Assembly (NCBI RefSeq): GCF_002999335.1
Contig: NW_020312131.1
Location: 1-64,000 of the forward strand
Reading direction: 5' to 3'
DNA length: 64,000 bases
DNA from: Cyclospora cayetanensis
Lineage: Eukaryota; Apicomplexa; Conoidasida; Eucoccidiorida; Eimeriidae
In this document: positions 11,405-22,602 of the stretch, piece after piece
Numbering within the stretch: the stretch's first letter is position 1
Layout of the letters: each line of letters begins with the position of its first letter
Made by a program: the position numbers and the translations under genes
The notes under the pieces: generated by a model
What the model was told of the DNA's origin: nothing
Databases searched by the model: none
What the model saw: only the letters and a program-made list of their open reading frames with translations

Positions 11405-12861
11405 TCGCTCTGCCGAATGCCTTCACAATCAAGCCATGAGACTCACACCCCCTTCTGAATGCTGCAGCAGGCGCTGCTGCCGCACCGCGTGCAGTATGAG
11501 CAAGGCACCGATATCTGCGGGTCCCCCTCTACGGGGCTTAAGACCCCTCTGCAGGCATCATGCGAAATGTTTTCACCGTTTAAGGACGACTTTAAGAAAA
11601 ACGTGTAGTCTCATGGCCGAACGATTTTCGTGGCACCCGCGAAGCGCCAGGCGACGCGGGGCAGTAACAGCAGCCTCGTTGTGGGGTACTGCAAATAGCA
11701 TCTAATCAATAGAAAAAAAGGGGTTTGGGAGGACTTTTCATGTGGGGCTATACCAAGGCAACGAAGCGTGCAAGACACTCTGGCCAAATGGAGATTCAAG
11801 TCGGGTACTCGCGCAAGTCCCTCCGTAACAACCAGCGCAACTGGGGTGTGCGCCCACTCCCCCTGATTCTGATGCTCCCTTCATCTTGGCCGCTTGAAAC
11901 AAATCCATGGCGTCAGATCAGTGATAATATTATAGCCCCATCACAGTGGTTGCCCTACAGCCTTCACCCTCCGTGGCACCCTTAGTTCTTAGAGTCGAGC
12001 GTCCGAGGCAGGAAGCTGCAGGCGTCTGAGCGCTCTGCATAGAACGTTCCACACACAATCTTTAAGCCTCGAGCGCAACACAGGGCTTCATAACGAGTGT
12101 CTTTGCGTTGGTAAGGAGCAGTTTCCATAAGACCATTAGCCGAGGACCTCTGCTTTGGGGAGGCCATGCGACGCCAGGGCGTCGTGTCTGCATCCTTTTG
12201 AGCACTCGAACGATTCATTCACACCCACATGCACAGTCTGCCAGCTTTCACCGCGCAGAGAGGCACAGAGCAGCGAATGTTACTGAACAAACCACTGCGC
12301 AGCAACTGGCCACTGGGAGTCGAAGCACTGTTCTTCTTTGCCATCAGCCCCGCTATTTGAATCAGGGAACGGCGGTAGGAAGACGGGGGAGAGCCGGCTA
12401 AAAGCACGCCAACAGTCTCGCGAAATGCGGTGAGCGTGAATAAGTGCAGCCAATGCACACCCCGAGCGAAAACAGTGCTACTGCCGGCTGCTTCTCGCGA
12501 GTTCTAATCAAGGCAGAAATACCAACGTTTCGTAGCATTTAGGGGTGACACAAACTGCTTTACTCTATATGCAACTCAAGTTTCAACGTTCACCCCGCAG
12601 TCTGCCATTCGCTCCATCGTATCAGCGCAACGATCTATTGGCCTTACAAAGTTTCTCAAGTCCATTACCCAGTTAAAGGAGAAGTAAACACGTTTTGCGG
12701 TGTTTAACAACAGCCATACACCCCACCAGGCCATAGGTCTGCTCCTGGCTGCGCAACCATGCTGCTACAATCTAGGCACTGCATCGGCTTTGTGGCATTT
12801 ACAGGCCCCTCCCGGCTGCGTGTTGTTTCACCTTTCTGGCCATGAACCTCGCTGCCCCTGC
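11405..12861. other. Intergenic, no supported gene
   Basis: Only short frames are present, on both strands, with no triplet tract and no recognised motif. It separates two minus-strand housekeeping genes and should contain the 3' UTR of RPL4 and the promoter of NAC-beta. Confidence 0.4.
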
Positions 12862-14061
12862 TTACTCCTCCGGCTGGCGAGCTTCGCTCATATTCTCTGC
12901 TGCCTTATCCTCGAAAGCGCGCCTGATTTCCTTCATATACTTCTTGCCCATCATCCTGTGCTGTTTGCGCTCTTCGCGCTTCGCGATCTTTTTCTTCTGC
13001 AGGATGGTGTAAGGCCTTGATCCTGGCTGCTGTGCTAGCTGTGCATTCCGCTTGAGATTCTTGGCAGCCGGATTGACGCGCAAAAGGACGGAGCGGTTGG
13101 TTAGAAGATTCTTGTGCTGCGACTTCTTGGGTGGGCCCTTAAGCATTGGCCTCACAACGCTCTGCACCTCGTCGCTGTTGATGATCCTTGCAATATCGGC
13201 ATTCTGGAGCACAGGGCGTGGAAGATGGTAGCCCTTCTTGAGCGCAGCAGTGCCCACGCCATCCGTGCGACCGTACAAGAGCTGCAGACGCTTGAACGCG
13301 GAGGCGGTCCAAACGCAGAAGCGTCCGAGAGTGCCTCCAGGCGCGAGTGTCAAGACACTGAGCCTGTCGACGTGGGCAAGTTCGACGCCTGGAATGTTCC
13401 TAAAAGCTCTGCAAATGCCATCATCCGAGTTGTAGATCACCAGGGGCCCCTTCTTCAGAGTGCATCGGCGATTGCGGCCTTTGCCACGACCAGCGCGGAG
13501 CTTCTTGCTCTCCCGGATTTTCTGCAACTCCTCCGCGCATCCGAGGTGCTGCAACAGCTTCGCCGCCTCCTTCGTTTTCTTCAGGCTCTCCACTGCGTCT
13601 TCCACAACCAGAGGAAGCTCCGGAACCGCATCGATCTTGTGACCACGCGCCATCACGAGTGCTGGCAGGCCCGTGGCTGCAACTGCCGCGGCAACGGCGT
13701 GACGCTTCATCGTCACGTTCACCTTCCGATGCCAGCGCCTCCACGTCTTGTTCGGAGCGAACATGCCTCCCCCTCTGCACATGTTCCCAAAGGCAGCCTG
13801 GCCGCTTCTGTGGGTACCACCCCCCGGCACGCGAGGAATACGCGAGACGGCTCTTCCTGTACCCCAGGATTCTGCACTCGTCTGGTAGCCAGCATTGGGG
13901 GCCACTCCGTACGCCTGCCGCGAGTTCTTTGCGAGATTCGTGCAGACGAAGCGCACGAGATCAGCCCGAAGGGGGGCGCAAAAGACGGAAGGCATCAACG
14001 CGGACCCCACCGGAGTGCCCTCGGGATTGTAGATGCCCACACATGGACGCGCGGTCGCCAT
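12862..14061 (-). CDS. RPL4: 60S ribosomal protein L4 (uL4)
   Basis: uL4 binds 28S rRNA and lines the peptide exit tunnel of the large subunit. The uninterrupted frame from the ATG at 14061 gives 399 residues, the usual eukaryotic length. It follows the family from the start (MATARPCVGIYN) through QTSAESWGTGRAVSRIPRV, GGGTHRSGQAAFGNMCRGG and MFAPNKTWRRWHRK. It continues with LPALVMARGHKI, VPELPLVVED, AGRGKGRNRR, FRNIPGVELAHV, LAPGGTLGRFCVWT and a basic Lys-rich C-terminal tail. The frame is open 39 codons further upstream, but that part is unlike uL4. MATARP matches the known family start and an acceptor-like GTCGCAG lies upstream. No intron is needed. It has no CAG tract, unlike most neighbours. 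Confidence 0.96.
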   Translation of the reverse strand: MATARPCVGIYNPEGTPVGSALMPSVFCAPLRADLVRFVCTNLAKNSRQAYGVAPNAGYQTSAESWGTGRAVSRIPRVPGGGTHRSGQAAFGNMCRGGGMFAPNKTWRRWHRKVNVTMKRHAVAAAVAATGLPALVMARGHKIDAVPELPLVVEDAVESLKKTKEAAKLLQHLGCAEELQKIRESKKLRAGRGKGRNRRCTLKKGPLVIYNSDDGICRAFRNIPGVELAHVDRLSVLTLAPGGTLGRFCVWTASAFKRLQLLYGRTDGVGTAALKKGYHLPRPVLQNADIARIINSDEVQSVVRPMLKGPPKKSQHKNLLTNRSVLLRVNPAAKNLKRNAQLAQQPGSRPYTILQKKKIAKREERKQHRMMGKKYMKEIRRAFEDKAAENMSEARQPEE

Positions 14062-15450
14062 CTTCGCCAGGTGCTGTATTGCTGCTGGATCGCGCGGAGC
14101 CGCGAGTGCTGCGACGCACAAGAACAGGCAAGAACAGGGGGATGAGAGCACCGCATACCCCAATGCAAGTTTCGCCATGCAAGTTGAACACAGTACACCA
14201 CACGCTGCAGGTTATTGCATTTCCGGCTGTCTCTGCGAGACAGCGACAAAAGGGGACCCCATTGTGAAGACAAACAGTGCACTGCTCAAAATGAAAAGGA
14301 AACGAAGTTCGTCATCGGAAGTATCTGGACCGCGTCCATGCGCCCCCGCAGCTCCAAAAGGAGAGATGCGACCGCGGGGAAAGCTACGGCTCCGAACTCG
14401 ACGGCGCAACTTGATGCGGAGGAAGAGTAAAATTGTGCCTTAGCGGCAGAAAGAAAACTAAAGAACGGCAGCAAACGGATGCACACATGTGTTGACGCCG
14501 CAGCTCCCCACCCCAGCAGCAGCAGCACCGATAAGACAGCAGCGGCAGCGGCACGCGAAGCAAAAATAGCCTTACATTATCCCGGGCCAGAAAATTCCCA
14601 AATGAAAAAAGCGGTTTGAGCGGCACAGACCCTCACTCTCGATTGTTATTTCCGCCACTGCTCATGGCGCTGCTGCGAGAAACGGCCCCGCAGCCTCTCT
14701 GGGCTGGCTGCTGCTGCCACTGCTCCTGCCGCTCGCTCCCAGCAAGACTTGCGCCAACTCCGGCACACAGGTCCTTGCTCTCCTTCTTGCTTTAGCCGCC
14801 ATTAGGTGTAACTGCACCACGTTTAATTCAAAGCTCAGCGCACACTATTTCCTACAGAAGTGCGCGCTCTTTGGAGCATTCAACAGGCTGCCTCGCACAG
14901 TTCTGGGTTGCACGAGAACAGCCAACGAGGGCATCGTGGCTCACAGCGGCCGCTCCCGTTTGCTTCTCAGGATTGAGAGCGCTTCTTCATCATTAGATGG
15001 CCCTTTTGCTCATTACATAAGTACGTGGTACCCATTTCCATTATCTTCCTCATCGATCAAGACCAGACAAGGGATTCACCAAGCGTTCTTGGGAACTTTC
15101 CTCAGGGGAACCCCTCGCCTCCACGCGCCGTCAGCAGTATACATATGTAAGTGCATACCCTGGAGGCGTCTGCAGAAGTGAAGGGGCAGTAGAGAGTCTT
15201 GTGCGTGCCTGCAACAAAAGGCGGGTAATGAAGTGTTTGGGGTCCTACCAGAGGCACAGTGCACTGAAAGCGCAATGAATCGTTGCAGCCATGGTGTGGT
15301 GCCCCACTTGTTGTCATTTTCTCTCGAGTTTCATTTAGCTTCTGCCCTTTTGTCCAGGATTGATGCTTTTCTCTTCATGCTGCAGGCTGCCTGAGTGCCT
15401 CTGGTGGCGTCACAGACTTCACTTCCTCTGGCAAATTGATCTACGCCAAG
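14062..15450. other. Divergent intergenic region between RPL4 and a secreted-protein gene
   Basis: This stretch should hold the promoters of RPL4 (leftward) and of the gene starting at 15451 (rightward). Frames are short and overlap on both strands. I see no TATA-like box or known motif that I would defend. A hydrophilic frame at 14033-14443 (plus) has no recognisable feature. Confidence 0.4.
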
Positions 15451-16296
15451 ATGCGTTTCTCGGTGGCCTTCTTCCTGGCCACGGCTGGAATTTTTGCGGG
15501 GTGTACTGACATCGATATTGCGGCGGCAGCAGAACCGACGGACACTTCGCCAACCGAAGGAGAGAAAGTGGGCTCCGCTCCGGATGCTGCCGTGAGGCCA
15601 GAGTGCGAGGGTTGTGATGATATTGATGACTCCATCACTCCCCCAGAAGAAGAGTCTGAGAAGGATGTTCTTAATCCGAAACTGCTGTTAGACATGATCG
15701 CGGAAGGGAAGGAACAGATCATGCAGGAGCTGGAAGAAAGCGGCAGCGCTGCTGCTGGAGTCTTGAAAAAGTTTCGGCAGAATGCTCAGGACTATGCAGA
15801 ATCGGCGCTCGCAAACACCTTGGGTGCCATTTTTGGGAAATCAGGCGGAGCGCCCGAGGAAGATTCCAAGCTCCCTGAACCTAAGAAGGCGCAGTTGGCA
15901 GCTGACGAATCGCGTTTGACAGCAGGAAAGGCAACGCAAGAGAAGAAGGAATCCATTTCAAGCAAGATGGCGCATGCCGGCGTGCAAGCGCAGGAACATA
16001 TGGAAAAGGTGTATCATATCCTGCAGGATCAAGTGACCGCTTTCATGGATATGGGTGCGTCCAGGGATGCCGAGGCATGCGGCGAGGTTGTAATGAGCAT
16101 GAAGCGGGAAACATCTTTGAAAGTAGATGCCGATGCTCTCCTCCGCTGCGTCAAGGCCCTTGCAGCCTTCACGTTTGCCGCTGGCATGTTTGTGAATGTT
16201 GCCAGAGGGGAACATGTCAAGGCAGCGAAGAATTTCGCAAGCTTCGGCCTGATGCAGTTGTTGGAGAGACATGCCAGAAAATCTAGGCTTCACTAG
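15451..16296 (+). CDS. Secreted or membrane-associated protein of unknown function
   Basis: I do not recognise this 281-residue protein. It starts with a good signal peptide (MRFSVAFFLATAGIFAG), followed by a low-complexity acidic stretch with a CEGC motif and many Glu/Asp (about 25-75). A helical, Glu/Lys-rich middle follows (LLLDMIAEGKEQIMQELEES and following). Near residues 225-250 lies a hydrophobic segment (AFTFAAGMFVNVA), then a short basic tail. The first ATG at 15451 immediately begins the signal sequence, so the start is well chosen. It is a single exon, with TAG at 16294. It has no CAG-type homopolymers and stands alone between gene-poor flanks, which fits stage-specific secreted genes in coccidia, though that is inference. 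The hydrophobic segment could be a membrane anchor or an amphipathic helix. Confidence 0.75.
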   Translation: MRFSVAFFLATAGIFAGCTDIDIAAAAEPTDTSPTEGEKVGSAPDAAVRPECEGCDDIDDSITPPEEESEKDVLNPKLLLDMIAEGKEQIMQELEESGSAAAGVLKKFRQNAQDYAESALANTLGAIFGKSGGAPEEDSKLPEPKKAQLAADESRLTAGKATQEKKESISSKMAHAGVQAQEHMEKVYHILQDQVTAFMDMGASRDAEACGEVVMSMKRETSLKVDADALLRCVKALAAFTFAAGMFVNVARGEHVKAAKNFASFGLMQLLERHARKSRLH

Positions 16297-17802
16297 GCCC
16301 CAACGGTTGGCAGAAATTTTCCTACAGACGCTCTCCGAGTCGGAGTTTGGCATTGAAAAGGAGTAAAAGCGTGTTGCTGAGGCTCAAAGGGGCCACGGGC
16401 GTCTTGCGTAAGGATGTCACCGAGGAGGATCTGTAAAGCGTTGTGCATGACTTGAAGAGTACAGGACTGTTTAATGACTGTTTAATGGAAAGGGCATTGA
16501 GGAGCTAGACTACCCATTCCTCAGGATTGTGCGCTCCATAGAGAGCATCGCGGCTGTGTTTCGGCTTGAAAACAGGTTTCTATGGGAGGCTGTGAATATT
16601 ATCTGAGTAACAGGCGATATTCTGGCCTCTTGCAGGAAGTTTAAGTTGCACAGGTTGAACCAGGAAGGATCACACACCACAGGTGTTTTGTATGCTAGGC
16701 CTTATGCGGATTCAGCGACTGACCAAGTCGCCTGTACTTTTGGTCACACAGTTCGTAGAAAGCTACCGAACGCGCCTCTACGAAGGCAGTGTGATATCGC
16801 GTAAATGTGTCACTGCCCCATTTTGAATGCCTTTGGCTGTACGCAACATTGAGAACGCTGTACAAAAGCGCCACCGTCGCGCACCTGCTTGCACGGATCT
16901 CTCTGTATTCGAACTGGGCACTTGTTGTCCGCAATTTACCGCTTGATGCAGTTCATGTGTTGAGGTCGTTCACACTCATCCACCACATAGTTGCGAGCTG
17001 TTTTCGGAGTAGCTCGTCATGCAGCCAGTTAGAAGCCACGATGATGCACCTCTAACCGCGCTAGGCATCATCAGTAAGGAATCGGCCAAGGTTTCTGCAC
17101 GTTCGAATTTGTCAGCTGCTTCCATGTACAATAATTCCAATGTGAGAAACGTGAGCCCTGCATGCGTTGAGGCGCCACGCTTGGGCACATCCGCCACTGG
17201 CTATCTTTAGCGACGCCATTAGTCAACGATGCTTGGCGTTGGCTGTTCGCATGTTGCAGAGTAGGATTAGCGCGATACTAGAAGAGTGAACGTTGTATGC
17301 CTGCTGGCCACATGCAACCGCTTGCGATTGTTTGGCGCGATTTTGCGGGTTTGCAGCAGCGCACACGTCCTGGTGGTTGGTTCCCCCTCCACTATTGCCA
17401 AGCTCCCAACTAGAAGGCAGAGCGGGGAGGAAGCTTTTGAAAGCTTAGCGAATTGTCTGCTATTGCGTTGTGCACTGGTCTGGGGGCTAAACTTTTCCTA
17501 CAAGTGCCCTAGGAGGGGCGATTTTTGGACGTCGGTGGGACGGCTGGATAAAAGGCAACGGGCTAGCCACTCGAAGGCAGCATAAGCTTTGGCAGAAGCG
17601 TCAGATGCCTGCAAAGCGCCAACCTCAGGGAGGCCGCATTGCAGTCAGAGCGGCAGCCACCGAAGGCAGTGTACATGCAGCAGAGAACGAAACACTGAGC
17701 AGCGCAGCTAGCCTGCGTTGTCATACTCCACGAGAAAGCCTGAACGAAATTCGCGCAGTCTTACGAGCAGCTGCAGCATATAGCGCTGCTGCCGGTGAAG
17801 CT
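16297..17802. other. Intergenic, no supported gene
   Basis: Short frames only (up to about 99 codons, 17286-17585 plus), without motifs. Sequence is of mixed composition and free of CAG tracts until about 17780. Confidence 0.4.
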
Positions 17803-19440
17803 CTAGATATCTAACAGAAGCCGCTGCAGCGACCACGTCCACGACGTCGGAGACGGTGCGCGACGGGCTATTGCTGCATGCAGGGGTAAGGACAGAGACG
17901 CTATGTCTGGTGACTCCTGGCATTCTGCAGACTCCGCAGAACCAGGCAGCTCTCTCCCCACCTCTTGCTGCTGCTGCTGCTGCTGCAGTTGGGGTGCGTC
18001 TGCTGCTGCCAGCGCTGTTTCGCTACTAACAGCGTCCCAGCAGCTGCAAAATCCGAGGGGTTGCTGCTGTTTAACACGCAAGAACTTGTTTCCGCTGTTT
18101 TGCAGTGGGCTGCAGTTCTTGACAAGCTCTACGATGAGGCGTTTGCGGCAGTCTGGGCACTGCTTGAGAAGTTGACGCAGCACGCGCTGCTGCTGCGGCT
18201 GCTGCTGCTGCTGCTGCGTTTGCAGCTGGCTTCCGAAGTCGGGAGAAGTGCTTGCTGCGCAGCTGCTGCAGAACCTGCTGGTGATGCTGCAGCAGGAGGT
18301 GCTGCTGTTACCCCACAGCCTGCCGTAGCAACAGCACGTGGGGTGGAAGGGCCCATACCCCTGCGCGACAGCAGCACCGCAGCAGCTGCATGCGAGTGCA
18401 GCAGCTGCATGCATGCGCAACGGGCAGCAGCTGCTGCTACTGCAGTCGACGGAGACTGCGCTTGAGCGCCTGCGCAGAGACAGCCGGTTGAGGGGATGGT
18501 GTCGTCCATGCTGCTGCATCAAAAGATTCGACTGTAGACGCAGACTGTCAAGGACGTACGCGTTGCTGTCGCTGCAACAGCGCATGCATCGGCTGCCACG
18601 CTGCGACGGAAACAGATCCTCCCCTACGGCTGTGGGGAAGCAGCAGCACGTCGCTGCGCTGGTGCTGCTGCTACGGCTGTCGCAAGAAGATACTTCCCAC
18701 TGAGGCTGAGGTACAGCCAGCCTGCCCTCCTGCTGCTCGAGAGGCTGCTGCCGCTGCAAGTGATGTTGCCTCGGCAGCAGACGACGCCCCCCCTTTTCTT
18801 CCTCCTCCTCCAGCTGCTGCTGCTGCAGAAGCAGCAGCATGTGGGGAAGGCTGCTGACACTGCAGTCGGGAACCTCTGCTGCAACACCCGCAGCAGCAGC
18901 TGCAGCAGCAGCTGCAGCAGTAGCTGCAGCCTCTATGCTCTCTCCAGCGCAACGCTGCTCGTTCTCCCGTTGAAGTTGTTGCAGCCTGCACCTGAGCCGC
19001 TGCTCCTCAGTGCGCAGACGCTCTTGTTCCTGCTCCAGCAGATGCCGCTGGCTCAGGTGCTGAAGCTGGGGTTGCAGCCGTCCCCAGTGCTGCTGCTGTT
19101 GCAACAGCGTGAGTCTGAGATCCTGCTGCTGCTTTCCGTGCAGTGCCCAGTGTAGCGACGGAGATAAGCTGACTGCGTCCTTGCAGTGCGTGAGAGTACT
19201 GTCGCAGCAACCCTCGCCTGCACCTGTGGCAGCTGGCAGCGGGCAGTCTAACGGCTCGTCGGCATGCATCATCAAGAAAGCTGGGGGAGGGGTGCCATCA
19301 ACAGCAGTTCCCGCCGCAAGCCTGTCCACGCGCTCTTCAACAGAGGATGGCAGCTGCCGGGAGGCTGCTGCTACAGCAGCAGCAGCCCGTGCAGCCGCAG
19401 CGGCTGCTGCTGGGCAGGCTTCAGAGCCAGCCACTTCCAT
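17803..19440 (-). CDS. Gln/Ala-rich protein of unknown function
   Basis: A single open frame of 545 codons begins with an ATG at 19440. I recognise no domain. The N-terminus is Ala-rich. The middle is Gln/Glu-rich and likely helical (LLEQEQERLRTEEQRLRCRL, about 125-165), then poly-Ala and an acidic EEEEE patch. Later parts are unusually Cys- and Ser-rich, with several CCC clusters. Near the C-terminus stands a more ordinary segment with a CPDCRKRLIVELVKNC motif, which might coordinate a metal. The triplet tracts are those that commonly sit inside coccidian coding sequences. The frame is long for chance, but CAG-rich DNA suppresses stops in several frames, and introns may be hidden. This is the least certain of the long frames in this part of the window. 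Confidence 0.5.
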   Translation of the reverse strand: MEVAGSEACPAAAAAAARAAAAVAAASRQLPSSVEERVDRLAAGTAVDGTPPPAFLMMHADEPLDCPLPAATGAGEGCCDSTLTHCKDAVSLSPSLHWALHGKQQQDLRLTLLQQQQHWGRLQPQLQHLSQRHLLEQEQERLRTEEQRLRCRLQQLQRENEQRCAGESIEAAATAAAAAAAAAAGVAAEVPDCSVSSLPHMLLLLQQQQLEEEEEKGGRRLLPRQHHLQRQQPLEQQEGRLAVPQPQWEVSSCDSRSSSTSAATCCCFPTAVGEDLFPSQRGSRCMRCCSDSNAYVLDSLRLQSNLLMQQHGRHHPLNRLSLRRRSSAVSVDCSSSSCCPLRMHAAAALACSCCGAAVAQGYGPFHPTCCCYGRLWGNSSTSCCSITSRFCSSCAASTSPDFGSQLQTQQQQQQPQQQRVLRQLLKQCPDCRKRLIVELVKNCSPLQNSGNKFLRVKQQQPLGFCSCWDAVSSETALAAADAPQLQQQQQQQEVGRELPGSAESAECQESPDIASLSLPLHAAIARRAPSPTSWTWSLQRLLLDI

Positions 19441-20276
19441 CCATAAGCGTCTACAGCACAGTCCAGAGGCTCCATGAGCTGCAGCAGCATGTGCTGCTGC
19501 TCGATCTATCCTTGTGTCTGCTGCTTCCGCTGCTAGCGCCTATCGCCGTTCATTCATCCTGGCACTTCTGCATCGAAGCAACAGCAGCTGCTTCGGCTGC
19601 GGCTCCTGTCGTTGGCAGTGCGATGCTGCTGCTGCTGATTGCGTAGCAGCAGTGCTACTCTACCTTGCACCCGTGCGCCAGCAGTGGAGGTAGCCCTTTT
19701 GCACTTTCATATATATATATATCCGAAAAACAAATGTCACAATATAATACGCTTCACGTTAATTTGCGCGAAGAGTATCTTCTGCAACGGCTGCCGCTGC
19801 TGCGGAACCCATCCTCCGCGGAAGGCCGCTCAAAGCAGTCCAGGGGCTGATGCAGAAGGAGGCAAACAGCAACAAAAGTGCATGCTCTTCCTGAGCAGAT
19901 TGAGTTTTTAAATGTTCAGGTGTCTTGGGGTGCTCCCCGAGCTTCTGCTGCTGAGTTACCTTTGCAACACTAACGTTTTCGCAGGAGGTTGTTACCACAC
20001 ACCACTGAGCAATGAGCAGAAACAGCAGCAGCAACGGCAGTGGTGATGATCACAAGCAGCCGATTACCTCGTGAGGGGACCTGGTGTTACATTGGCGTAT
20101 AGTGAAACGCCTTCAAGAGAAGGCTTTTGCGATTTTTTTGCAAAAAGTGGCATCCCCGTAGCCTCTACACACGGCAACACCCTGACCTCTGTACTTGCTG
20201 CTGCTTTCGGGTGCACCCCAACGGCAGCAGAGGAAAGAGGCCACGTCTCACCTTCCCAGGGAGTCTGTGGACGAAG
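19441..20276. other. Divergent spacer upstream of TAF12-like gene
   Basis: It lies between the minus-strand Gln-rich gene and the plus-strand TAF12-like gene. It contains CTG triplets at 19460-19650, a short (TA)n run near 19710-19725 and an A+T-richer segment after it. No gene is supported. Confidence 0.4.
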
Positions 20277-21514
20277 ATGAGCGGCGACACTCATGCCGAT
20301 GGCGTAGTAGTAGTAGCAGCAGCAGAGGGAGCACTTTCAACGCTCGATACAGCAGCCTCCCCCTTAGGAGATGCTCTACCTCCTTCAGCCTCCCACAAGG
20401 TTGCTGTGGTGACGGCTTCGACTGTGGAGGTCCTGCTGAAGCGCATCGATCCCTCTGCCGTAGTTACACCGGAGTGTCTCGAGGTATCTTCATCTTCAGA
20501 GAAGCAACATCGAAAGCTTCAATCCCTCTGCTATCGATCTTTGCTTACACGTGCAGCACTGCCAAGGTTGGCAGATTTGCTTCCACGTGTATCCTTCTCC
20601 CTGTGGCTTGGAATTTTTATGCAGGCTGTGGTAGCAATGGCGGATGCGTATACCGAGCAGATCGGCCGACTCCTCGCGCAGTTTGCCCGTCGATGGGGTG
20701 CTACGACTGTCACTCACAGAGACGCCAGAGCCTTTATTGGTAAGATATCATCAGAAGAAACGCACACACACCCTATACATACATATACATACATGCAAAC
20801 ATACCTACACATACATACATGCAAACATGCCTACCTACACATACATACATGCAAACATGCCTACCTACACACGTATACATATACGTACCTACCTACACAT
20901 ACATACATGCAAACATACCCACCTACACATACATACATGCAAACATACCTACCTACACATACATACATGCATGCATGCCTACCTACACATACATGCATGC
21001 TGTAAACCGTCAGAGCCTTTAAACGCAGTGTATCCTGCCAGCCAGCGCAGGGAGGCAGAGCCTGAAGCGTTGCCACGCAAAACAGACGAGGGAAGACAGA
21101 CGTGATTCTCCTTGTTTGTGCACAGAGCGACTTTCGGGGTCCCCTGGATGGCAGTCCATGGCAGTGACGGCAGCAGCGGCTGCGCCTCAACGCGGGGTAC
21201 TTGCTGCAGCTCGGCAACAACGGCAGATGCTGCTTGGACGTATCCGTGAGGCAGAAAGAGCAGCAGGGGAAGCCTCAGGGGAGAGTGGCGTGAAGGGGCG
21301 CCGTGAGGCAGTGCCTAGCTTCACGCAAGAAGCGGTTGAGAGGGCAGCAGCAACACCAGCAGTACTCAGTAGGGGTTCTGCTGCTGTTGATAGTGGCGCT
21401 TCTACAGTGCGCGGCAGCGCCCATTCAGCCGTCCAGACACCGCAGCACCGACCGCGCGTGCGCTTCTCGCAAGATGCTCCGAATACAGCAGGGGCAGCTG
21501 CGCAAATAGGGGCC

Positions 21515-21556
<42 letters not shown>

Positions 21557-21850
21557 GCACCAAGCAACGCCGCCTCGCCAGGAGCCATGTTGCAGCGCGT
21601 CTTTCGAACCCCAGAGGGGCCCCCCTCGGATTTTACAGCGGCGGCAGGAGGCATGGGAATGCCTCCTCCAGCTCGCCTGTCTCGGCAGTTCGCAGTCGAC
21701 ATCACGCCTTCCAAGGAGTCTCCGCCGCTACGCCAGGAGCCGCCCCTTGGCGTGATGAGAACGTCTGCTGCTGCACTGCAGTGGGGGGGTTGGCTAGGGG
21801 GTGAAAAGGCACTTACCAAGCCCCCGAACAGCCCGTCGGGTGTCAGATGA
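20277..21850 (+). CDS. TAF12: TAF12-like histone-fold subunit of TFIID/SAGA (three exons)
   Basis: Proposed exons are 20277-20483, 20625-20739 and 21126-21850, giving 348 residues with introns in phase 0 and phase 1. Joining exons 1 and 2 recreates a TAF12 histone fold without gaps: TVEVLLKRIDPSAVVTPECL, then AVVAMADAYTEQIGRLLAQF, then ARRWGATTVTHRDARAFI. Human TAF12 has the same spacing from EVDPNEQL to ADDF to the K-D-V-Q-L helix. Exon 3 resembles the conserved tail (AARQQRQMLLGRI against the HKQRMALIRKT region), then adds an Ala/Gln-rich extension peculiar to this organism, including a poly-Ala tract near 21522-21550. TAF12 pairs with TAF4 in TFIID and with Ada1 in SAGA. Intron 1 is 141 nt, a multiple of three, and open in frame, so it could be mistaken for coding sequence. 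The ATG at 20277 is the only one giving a sensible N-terminus. Confidence 0.8.
20760..21002. repeat. CATA/CCTAC minisatellite inside intron 2 of the TAF12-like gene
   Basis: Imperfect tandem units of the type ACATACATACATGCAAACAT with CCTACCTAC spacers repeat about seven times. The repeat lies wholly within the intron defined by GTAAGATATC (20740) and TGTGCACAG (ends 21125). Confidence 0.9.
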
Positions 21851-22602
21851 TCTGGCAAAAATGCTGCATCATGCTGCATGATGCAGCAGCAGTGCGAACC
21901 AAGTGTATGTTTGTAGCCTTAGCTCGCCTAACAGGGAGCCTTTGTGCATGCGCACAGCACACCGCTTCTGAGCGCCGCGCGGTTGTCTCTTTCCCGCGAT
22001 TGCCACCCCGCCGCCGCCCGTTAATTGGGGCTTTAAATGTCTAGAGGGCGTAGAACTCTTGCAATATTTTGTTGGCTTTGATTAGACGGCGTTATTGAAC
22101 CGAGATAATGTATTGGCGACCGTGTTTCTACGCCGGAGTGTGTAGGGCTGTAGCGGAGGGCCCCTCCGCGGCTGGCTACAGCCGCAGCTACCCGTGGAGC
22201 CACGCTTGCTTCAAGAGCGCTGCGCTAGAAACAGCAGCAGCTAGCTAGCTAGCTAGATAGGACGCCGTGTATCCGGCGGTGAACAGCGAGATCTAGTCCG
22301 GCTTTTTACCCATTCGTTAGCTCGTGGCGCTTGTGTGTGGGTGTGGTTACATGTGCGCTCACACACCTCCCTACCCACACGCATACACCCCAAACTGCAG
22401 CCCTTAAGCCTGCGCTTCGACAACACAGGCAGCACGCTGCAGCGAATGGGGGGAAGGCGGGAGGGGGGAGGCGAGCGGCTAAGGAGAGCAAGGGAAAGTC
22501 GCATGTCAGCGCCTTCCCCTAGGCCTTGCGCGCCGCTGGCTTGTTGCGCTCTACCTGCAGAGTATGAAGCAACAGCAAAAGAAGACAGTCGAGCAGTACA
22601 AT
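21851..22602. other. Convergent spacer between TAF12-like gene and PRP31
   Basis: Both neighbouring genes end here. It holds a small inverted repeat around a GGGCCCC core (about 22140-22180) and a GCTAGCTAGCTAGCTAG run near 22240-22257. No coding region is supported; the frames on both strands overlap one another. Confidence 0.45.

Noticed and set aside
13114..14145. 343-codon plus-strand frame opposite RPL4
   Set aside because: Shadow of the uL4 coding sequence, which matches the family along its whole length on the minus strand.
14061..14178. Longer N-terminus of RPL4 from an upstream start
   Set aside because: The extra 39 codons are hydrophobic and unlike any uL4; the family starts at MATARP.
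21187..21879. 230-codon minus-strand frame opposite TAF12-like exon 3
   Set aside because: Ala/Ser-rich shadow of the CAG-containing exon; the plus frame continues the histone-fold protein in phase.
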